The translations under genes and the position numbers were made by a program. A stretch of DNA of 64,000 nucleotides, from NCBI RefSeq assembly GCF_001547895.1, contig NZ_AP014627.1:747501-811500 (forward strand). The letters run 5' to 3'. This document shows, piece after piece, positions 58,228 through 64,000 of the stretch. Each line of letters starts with the position of its first letter. Within the stretch, counting starts at the first letter, position 1. The notes under the pieces are model-generated. The model searched no databases and was not told where the DNA came from. It was given only the letters and a program-made list of their open reading frames with translations. The stretch is from Pseudomonas sp. Os17. Its GTDB lineage: Bacteria > Pseudomonadota > Gammaproteobacteria > Pseudomonadales > Pseudomonadaceae.

Positions 58228-59333
58228 CACAGGGCTCCGGCGGTTGCGCTGAGGGGAGTGTCGCGGCGTGCCCAGCGCAGGTTCAGGCGCGGCCGGTAGA
58301 GGATCAGTACGTCGCAGGCCAGGAGGAAGAACAGCATCATTCCCTGGAACAGCTGGGTGATGGCCTGGGGCAGGTTGAGGGTCATCTGCGCGCTTTCGCC
58401 ACCGATGTACAGCAGCGCCATGAGCAGGCTGGAGAACAGGATGCCGATCGGGTTCAGGCGCCCGAGAAAGGCCACGGTGATCGCGGCATAGCCATAGCCG
58501 GGGGAGACTTGCGGCACCAGCTGGCCGATGGGGCCGCTGACTTCGCAGACCCCGGCCAACCCGGCCAGGGCGCCGCTGATCAACAGCGCCAGCCAGATCA
58601 GGCGCTTTTGGCGGAAGCCGACGAAACCGGCGGCGCGGGCATCCAGGCCCAGCACCTTGATCTGGAAGCCGACAAAGCTTTTCTGCAACAGCACCCAGAC
58701 CGCCACCAGGGCCAGCAGGGCAAAGTACACCCCGGCGTGAACCCGGCCGTCGTCCATCAACAGCGGCAGGCGGCTGAAGTCGCCGAACATCGCCGACTCG
58801 GGAAAGTTGAACCCGGCGGGGTCCTTCAAGGGGCCGTGCACGCAATACAGCAACAGGTTCAGGGCGATGTAGTTGAGCATGATGCTGGTGAGGATTTCAT
58901 TGGCGTTGAAGCGCGTGCGCAACCAGGCGGTGAGCCCGGCCCAGGCGGCCCCGGCCAGGGTGCCGGTGAGCAGGATCAGCACCAGTGCCCAGCGACTTTG
59001 CAACTCGATGAGGTTGACTGCCAGGGCACTGCCGGCCAGGGCCCCGAGCAGCAGTTGGCCTTCGGCGCCGATGTTCCAGATACGGGCCCGGTAGGCCACC
59101 GCCAGGCCCAGGGCGCAAAGCAGGATCGGCAGCGCCTTGACCAGCAGTTCGGAGACGCCATACAGGTCGCTGAGCGGCGCGATCAGCAAGGTGTGCAAGG
59201 TCAGTATCGGGTCCTGTCCCAGGGCCATGAACAGCAGGGCGCCACAGCCCAGGGTCAGCAGCGCGGCCAGCAGGGGCGAGCAGCCGAGCATCAGGCGTGA
59301 TTGCCGTCCGCGGGGTTCGAGTGAAAGCAGCAT
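58227..59333 (-). CDS. ABC transporter permease (nucleoside/BMP type), first subunit
   Basis: 368 aa, YufP/BmpD-like. Motifs AYRARIWNIGAEGQLLLGAL, RFNANEILTSIMLNYIAL and the coupling segment GLDARAAGFVGFRQ. Nine or ten helices. ATG at 59333 (GGAG 6 bases upstream) chosen; a longer frame exists upstream inside the ATPase gene. Forms the membrane channel with the following permease. Confidence 0.93.
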   Translation of the reverse strand: MLLSLEPRGRQSRLMLGCSPLLAALLTLGCGALLFMALGQDPILTLHTLLIAPLSDLYGVSELLVKALPILLCALGLAVAYRARIWNIGAEGQLLLGALAGSALAVNLIELQSRWALVLILLTGTLAGAAWAGLTAWLRTRFNANEILTSIMLNYIALNLLLYCVHGPLKDPAGFNFPESAMFGDFSRLPLLMDDGRVHAGVYFALLALVAVWVLLQKSFVGFQIKVLGLDARAAGFVGFRQKRLIWLALLISGALAGLAGVCEVSGPIGQLVPQVSPGYGYAAITVAFLGRLNPIGILFSSLLMALLYIGGESAQMTLNLPQAITQLFQGMMLFFLLACDVLILYRPRLNLRWARRDTPLSATAGAL

Positions 59334-59344
59334 GGACGACTCCG

Positions 59345-60910
59345 TTACACCGCTAAGGCGGGGGCTGAAGGGGACGGGGTGAAATCGCCGGCCATCCAGC
59401 CGCCGATTTCCACCAGGGAGGTGTCGGCGCAGTCCTTCAACGCCGACAGGCGACCGCTGCACAGGGCGCCGATGCGATCGCTGATCTGCAGCAGTTCATC
59501 CAGGTCTTCGGAGATCACCAGGATCGCCGCCCCGGCGTCGCGCAGGGCGATCAGTGCCTGGTGAATGGTGGCGGCAGCGCCCACGTCCACGCCCCAGGTC
59601 GGGTGTGCGGCGATCAGCAGGCGTGGCTGCTGGAGGATTTCGCGCCCGAGGATGAATTTCTGCAGGTTGCCGCCGGACAGGCTGCGGGCCGGGCTTTGGG
59701 CGTCGCCGGTCTTGACCCCGAAGCGCTGGATGATGCGCTCGGCCAGGGCCCGGACCCGGGATCGTCGAATCAGGCCGTGGCGCACCAGTCCCTGCTCGAA
59801 GGCGCTGAGCAGGGCGTTGTCTTCCAGGCTCAGCTCCGGCACGGCGCCGTGCCCCAGGCGTTCGGCGGGGACGAAGGCCAGGCCCTTCCGGCGCCGCGCA
59901 TCGGGGTACAGGTGGCCCACCGCCTGGCCGGCAAAGCAGATGCGTCGGGCCTCGTCGGCTGCCAGGCGCTGCTCGCCGCTGAGCAGCGCCAGCAGCTCGT
60001 CCTGGCCATTGCCGGCGACCCCGGCGATGCCGACGATCTCGCCGCTGCGCAGGGTCAGGTCGATGGCCTTGAGCGAGCAGCCAAAGGGATCGGGGCTGTG
60101 CCAGCTGAGGTGGTCGATGCGCAGGAAGTCATGGCTGCCCCGGGCTTTGGGGTGCTCGGTGATCATCGCCGCGGCGTCGCCGACCATCAGCCGCGCCAGT
60201 TCCGGGTCCGAGCACTGCGCAGGAATGCAGTGCCCGGCCACCCGGCCTGCGCGCAGCACGGTGGCGCTGTGGCACAGGGCGCGCACCTCGCCGAGCTTGT
60301 GGCTGATGAACAGGATGCTGCAGCCCTCGTCGGCCAGCCGGCGCAGGGTCATGAACAGATCGTCGGCCTCCCGGGGCGTCAGGACCGAGGTCGGTTCGTC
60401 GAGGATCAGCAGACGGATGTCCTGCATCAGGCAGCGCACGATCTCCACCCGCTGGCGCTCGCCGATGGACAGGCTGTGCACCAGGCGCTGGGGTTCCAGG
60501 GGCATGCCATAGCGCTGGGAAACCTCGCGGATCCCGGCTTCCAGCTGGTTCGGCGTGCCCGCGCCGCGGCCCATGGCCAGGGCGATGTTCTGCGCCACGC
60601 TGAGGGTTTCGAACAACGAGAAATGCTGGAACACCATGCCGATGCCCAGGCTCCGGGCCTGGGCCGGGTTGGCGATGGACTGACGGCGCCCTTGCCAGAG
60701 CAGCTCTCCGGAATCGGCCTGGACCACCCCGTAGATGATCTTCATCAAGGTGCTTTTGCCGGCGCCGTTTTCCCCCAGCAAGGCATGGATTTCCCCGGGG
60801 GCGATGCTCAGGTCGATGGCGTCGTTGGCCAGGCAGCCGGGGTAGCGTTTGCTGATCTGGCGCAGTTGCAGGCGCGGTGTGGGGACAACGGGCACGGCGG
60901 AATTGGGCAT
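59345..60910 (-). CDS. ABC transporter ATP-binding protein with two nucleotide-binding domains (nucleoside)
   Basis: 521 aa, RbsA/YufO-like. First NBD: Walker A GENGAGKST (46-54), signature LSIGERQRVEI, Walker B LLILDEPTSVL. Second NBD: degenerate Walker A (GVAGNGQDE), signature LSGGNLQKF, LLIAAHPTWGVD. This asymmetry is normal for the family. ATG at 60910 is the best fit to homologues but has a weak ribosome site; upstream in-frame starts exist at 60997 and 61018. First gene of the permease operon. Confidence 0.92.
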   Translation of the reverse strand: MPNSAVPVVPTPRLQLRQISKRYPGCLANDAIDLSIAPGEIHALLGENGAGKSTLMKIIYGVVQADSGELLWQGRRQSIANPAQARSLGIGMVFQHFSLFETLSVAQNIALAMGRGAGTPNQLEAGIREVSQRYGMPLEPQRLVHSLSIGERQRVEIVRCLMQDIRLLILDEPTSVLTPREADDLFMTLRRLADEGCSILFISHKLGEVRALCHSATVLRAGRVAGHCIPAQCSDPELARLMVGDAAAMITEHPKARGSHDFLRIDHLSWHSPDPFGCSLKAIDLTLRSGEIVGIAGVAGNGQDELLALLSGEQRLAADEARRICFAGQAVGHLYPDARRRKGLAFVPAERLGHGAVPELSLEDNALLSAFEQGLVRHGLIRRSRVRALAERIIQRFGVKTGDAQSPARSLSGGNLQKFILGREILQQPRLLIAAHPTWGVDVGAAATIHQALIALRDAGAAILVISEDLDELLQISDRIGALCSGRLSALKDCADTSLVEIGGWMAGDFTPSPSAPALAV

Positions 60911-61441
60911 GGCTGGCTCGACGGCTGGGCGGTGTGCCTGTGGATAAAGCAATTTCCTGGCCAGTGGGTCAGAAAAACCGGGAGGTCCCTCAGGCATGCA
61001 CCTTGAGCGATGAGCCACGACCCCGGACGAGCACCAGTTCGGGGCAAAGTGCTTGAAACGGCTCCTTTTTTGTCCGCCAGCCGGTGAGCGAAAAATGATC
61101 AGTTGCCTGCAGGCCCTGTGGCGTCAGGGGCTGAAGCAGCCTTGCACGGGTTATCCACAGCTTGCTCCACAGTAATTGTGTGCAAGCCGCCGGCTTGGGC
61201 ATAAGCCGGGGGCGGTTGTTTCCGAACCGCGATAAAGCGCCCTAAGCTGCTGTTTTTCAGTACAAAAAGCTCGGCCCTGGGATTTTTGGACAAAAACTGA
61301 GCAAAGCCCGCAAAGCCACGTTGCAGAAGGGTTGCAGCGCTATGTGCTCAGGTTATCCACAGGCGGGTGCACAGCCGATGTGGGCAACTGCGCCCGGGGT
61401 GCCCAGGTTATGCACAAGGTGGCCGGGCCGGCTTGGTGCGT
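60911..61441. promoter_or_regulatory. Gene-free region with a cluster of DnaA-box-like 9-mers
   Basis: 530 bp with no coding region that I accept. It contains TTATCCACA on the minus strand at 60939-60947, on the plus strand at 61151-61159 and 61353-61361, and TTATGCACA at 61408-61416; all fit the TTWTNCACA DnaA-box consensus. It is upstream of the nucleoside ABC operon and downstream of the YigZ gene. A palindrome CAAGCCG-C-CGGCTTG lies at 61183-61197. Confidence 0.7.
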
Positions 61442-62023
61442 TCAGCGCTGCAAGAGGATGCGTCCGCGGCTGAGGTCGGCCAGTTGCTGTTGCAGGGTAT
61501 CGATCAGGGCTTCACCCAGAGCCAGTTGCAGCTCCACGCCGTTGGCGGTGAACGCTTCATCCACCAGTAATCCGCCCAGTTCGGCGATGCGCAGTTTGAC
61601 CAGGGCCAGCTCGCTGAAGCTGCAGGCGCAGCGCAGCGGCACACGGTTGACCAGGGCAATGCGTTCGGCGCTCTGCAGGCATTTGTTGGCGCCGCCGCCG
61701 TAGGCTCGGGCCAGGCCGCCGGTGCCCAACTGAATGCCGCCGTACCAGCGGATCACCAGTACCGCCACCTGATCGCAGTCCTGGGCTTCGATGGCCGCGA
61801 GGATCGGTCTGCCGGCGGTGCCGCCGGGTTCGCCGTCGTCGTTGCTGCGGTACTGGTCGCCCAGTTTCCACGCCCAGCAGTTATGGGAGGCGTTGAGGTC
61901 ACTGTGCTGCTGGATGAAGGCTTGGGCCTCGGCCGCGCTGCTGATGGGCGCGGCGAAGGTGATGAAGCGGCTTTTGCGAATCTCCTCGCGGTATTCGCAA
62001 AGGCCGGCCAGGGTAAAGGGCAT
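61442..62023 (-). CDS. yigZ: YigZ/IMPACT family protein
   Basis: 193 aa. N-terminal UPF0029 domain (REEIRKSRFITFAAPISSAAEAQAFI, SHNCWAWKLG, DDGEPGGTAGRPIL, VVRWYGG-type VIRWYGGIQLGTGGLARAYG) and a ferredoxin-like C-terminal DUF1949 part. Conserved protein with a possible role in translation or proteolysis control; activity not established. Begins 5 bp after the TetR regulator stop, so the two are an operon. Confidence 0.91.
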   Translation of the reverse strand: MPFTLAGLCEYREEIRKSRFITFAAPISSAAEAQAFIQQHSDLNASHNCWAWKLGDQYRSNDDGEPGGTAGRPILAAIEAQDCDQVAVLVIRWYGGIQLGTGGLARAYGGGANKCLQSAERIALVNRVPLRCACSFSELALVKLRIAELGGLLVDEAFTANGVELQLALGEALIDTLQQQLADLSRGRILLQR

Positions 62024-62028
62024 GGGCG

Positions 62029-62697
62029 TCAGTCTTTCTGGGCGGGAGTCAGGCCACAGCCTTTGAGAATGATGCGGATCAGGTTGTTGCCGGCCGCTTC
62101 GAAGTCCTGCTTGGTCAGGCGGCTGCGGCCGGTGACGCGGCAGATCTGGGTGGCGAAGTCGGCGTAGTGCTGGGTGCTGCCCCAGAGCAGGAAGATCAGG
62201 TGCACCGGATCGACCGGGTCCATCTTGCCGGCGTCGATCCAGGCCTGGAACACCGCGGCGCGGCCCTGGAACCAGGCGCGGTAGTCCTGGCTGAAGTATT
62301 CGCTGAGGCATTCGCCGCCGCTGATGATTTCCATGGCGAAGATCCGCGAGGCCTGGGGCTGGCGCCGGGAAAACTCCATCTTGGCGCGAATGTAGCGGGT
62401 CAGGGCCTCGGCCGGATCGTCCTCGGCGGTGAGGGTGTTGAAGGTGCTGTCCCAGAGTTCGAGGATGTTGCTCAGCACCGCGATGTACAGCCCCAGCTTG
62501 TTGGTGAAGTAGTAGTGCAGGTTGGCCTTGGGCAGCCCGGCGTTCTGCGCAATGGTGTTCATGCTGGTGCCTTTGAAGCCGTGACGGGCGAACTCGTCCT
62601 CGGCGGCCTGGATGATGGCCTCTTCATTCTTCTGCCGAATGCGGCTGGCGGGTTTGCCGGGGTGAGGAGTGCTGTGGGCGGGGACTTCAAAGGTCAT
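62029..62697 (-). CDS. TetR-family regulator, RutR-like
   Basis: 222 aa. N-terminal TetR HTH (EAIIQAAEDEFARHGFKGTSMNTIAQNAGLPKANLHYYF) and a C-terminal domain like RutR/YcdC (SRRQPQASRIFAMEIISGGE, DPVHLIFLLWGSTQHYADFATQI). E. coli RutR senses uracil and controls pyrimidine and purine use. Here it lies 87 bp after the NCS2 permease gene on the same strand, so a nucleobase effector is likely. Start at 62697. Confidence 0.91.
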   Translation of the reverse strand: MTFEVPAHSTPHPGKPASRIRQKNEEAIIQAAEDEFARHGFKGTSMNTIAQNAGLPKANLHYYFTNKLGLYIAVLSNILELWDSTFNTLTAEDDPAEALTRYIRAKMEFSRRQPQASRIFAMEIISGGECLSEYFSQDYRAWFQGRAAVFQAWIDAGKMDPVDPVHLIFLLWGSTQHYADFATQICRVTGRSRLTKQDFEAAGNNLIRIILKGCGLTPAQKD

Positions 62698-62784
62698 GGA
62701 GGTTTCCGAGCAAGTCTGTGGGTGCAACCTGTGCGTTGATAGCGCACCCACGTGGATCAGACAAGCCTTGGTGCGACAAAAGCT

Positions 62785-64000
62785 TCAGCGGGCGTTCAGG
62801 CCGGGTTTTTCCGGCGCCGGATTTATGTCGTTCGGCAGGCTTTTGCCCTCCGGCAGCAGCAGGCACATGAGCAGTGCAGTGAGGCCGCCGCTGGTGATTG
62901 CCGAGTCGAACAGGGTCTGCACCACCTGGGGCAGCAGGTGCAGCAGGTTCGGTTGTGCGGCGATGCCCAGGCCGACGCCGAAGGACGTGGCGATGATCAG
63001 CATGCTGCGCCGGTCCAGGGGCGCCTGCGCGAGAATGCGTACCCCGGCGGCGGCGACACTGCCGAACATCACCAGGGTGGCGCCACCGAGTACCGGTTTG
63101 GGGATCTGTTGCAGCAAGGCGCCGATCAGCGGGAACAGCCCCAGGCAGAACAGGATCAGGCCGATGTACAGGCCGACGAAGCGGCTGGCCACGCCGGTCA
63201 GCTGAATCACGCCGTTGTTCTGGGCGAAGGTGGTGTTGGGAAAGGCGCTGAAGGTGGCGGCGATCAGGCAACTGACGCCGTCCCCCAGGACCCCGCCCTT
63301 GAGCCGACTTATATAGGAAGGACCGCTGATGGGCTGGCGCGCCAGCATGCAGTTGGCGGTGAGGTCGCCGACGGTTTCCAGGGTGCTGATCAGGTAGATC
63401 AGGGCGACGGGGACGAAGGCGCTCCAATCGAAACTGAAACCGTACTTGAAGGGTTGCGGCAGGCTGATCAACGGCAGGTCGGGCAGGGGCTGGGGCACCA
63501 GCTTGCCGCTGAACCAGGCCACCAGGCTGCCCAGGGCCAGGCCGATGATGATGGCGCTGAGGCGAATCCACGGGGTGTCGCTGCGGTTGAGCACAATGAT
63601 GGTCAGCAGCACCAGCAGGCCCAGGCCGAGATTGCCCGGGGCGCCGAAGTCCGGGGCATTGAAGCCGCCTCCCAGATCGGTGATGCCGACCTTGATCAGG
63701 CTGATGCCGATCAGGGTGATGACGATGCCGGTGACCAGCGGGGTGATGACCCTTCGCAGTTGCCCGATAAAGCGGCTGAGGACGATCTGTACCAGGGCGC
63801 CGAAGAAGCACACGCCGAAGATCATCGCCAGGATGTCTTCCGGGCTGCCGCCCCTGTGCTTGACCAGGAACCCTGCCGCCAGCACCGCCCCCAGGAAGGC
63901 GAAACTGGTGCCTTGCAGGCAGATCATTCCGGCGCCGATGCCCCAGGGGCGACGTGCCTGGATAAAGGTGCCGACCCCGGACACCATCAGCGCCATGCTG
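62785..64000 (-). CDS. NCS2-family purine (xanthine/uric acid type) permease, N-terminus outside the window
   Basis: 405 residues visible, first about 45 missing. About 11 transmembrane helices in the window. NCS2 signature QNNGVIQLTGVASR (Q/E-N-x-G-x4-T-G form) and SAFPNTTFAQ, with the membrane-embedded Asp/Glu of STLETVGDLTA. This pattern belongs to the xanthine/urate:H+ symporter branch rather than uracil permeases. Fits the purine salvage context; a RutR-like regulator gene follows on the same strand. Confidence 0.92.
   Translation of the reverse strand, partial: SMALMVSGVGTFIQARRPWGIGAGMICLQGTSFAFLGAVLAAGFLVKHRGGSPEDILAMIFGVCFFGALVQIVLSRFIGQLRRVITPLVTGIVITLIGISLIKVGITDLGGGFNAPDFGAPGNLGLGLLVLLTIIVLNRSDTPWIRLSAIIIGLALGSLVAWFSGKLVPQPLPDLPLISLPQPFKYGFSFDWSAFVPVALIYLISTLETVGDLTANCMLARQPISGPSYISRLKGGVLGDGVSCLIAATFSAFPNTTFAQNNGVIQLTGVASRFVGLYIGLILFCLGLFPLIGALLQQIPKPVLGGATLVMFGSVAAAGVRILAQAPLDRRSMLIIATSFGVGLGIAAQPNLLHLLPQVVQTLFDSAITSGGLTALLMCLLLPEGKSLPNDINPAPEKPGLNAR

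Overview
This window is a chromosomal segment from a Pseudomonas of the fluorescens/protegens type, inferred from protein similarity recalled from memory, high GC, REP-like GCCGGC repeats and gene order that follows P. aeruginosa in blocks (accB-aroQ-ctpL-gcbA-DUF2333-nudix-yciH-speA on the left; thiolase-FabG-MaoC-DMT transporter-RIO kinase-cueR in the middle; adenine deaminase-2OG oxygenase and 8-oxoguanine deaminase on the right). I see no rRNA, tRNA, CRISPR array, intact insertion sequence or prophage.

Left block (1-14291): start of accB, aroQ, a CtpL-like chemoreceptor and a GcbA-type diguanylate cyclase, then a conserved housekeeping run ending with arginine decarboxylase speA. It is followed by a lipoprotein esterase, a MATE exporter, a MazG-like pyrophosphohydrolase overlapping the tRNA methyltransferase gene cmoM, and two tandem DUF4136 lipoproteins.

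Surface-structure island (14459-31225): a Tad/Flp type IVb pilus locus with its PprA/PprB-type two-component system. On the minus strand, rcpC-tadZ-tadA-tadB-tadC form a tight operon. A TadE-like pseudopilin is coupled to the sensor kinase, while tadG, fppA, pprB and two tandem flp prepilins lie on the plus strand. The secretin gene rcpA and tadD, normally part of such loci, are not in the window. Next to it are a stand-alone receiver protein, a TpsB (FhaC/ShlB-type) outer-membrane transporter without a TpsA partner, and a very Gly/Val/Thr-rich lipoprotein. AT-rich intergenic stretches flank this area.

Middle block (31640-48438): a fatty-acid-like module (MaoC, FabG4-like, FadI-like), an amino-acid-type dCACHE chemoreceptor, a RIO-like kinase and a copper module (cueR-copA, an unknown secreted protein, copZ) with two clear CueR-type operators. 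Then come a Bcr/CflA exporter, an alcohol dehydrogenase gene broken by a one-base frameshift, an ABM monooxygenase with a divergent LysR regulator, and an MFS transporter.

Right block (48514-64000): a purine salvage and uptake region. It has adenine deaminase, a 2OG-Fe(II) oxygenase, a BMP-type nucleoside-binding protein, 8-oxoguanine deaminase, the matching ABC permeases and ATPase, a RutR-like TetR regulator and an NCS2 purine permease cut by the window end. It is interrupted by chaA, a SUMF1-like lipoprotein, an SDR gene, a decayed merR gene with an intact MerR-type operator, and a small membrane protein. A 530-bp gene-free stretch upstream of the ABC genes carries four DnaA-box-like 9-mers.
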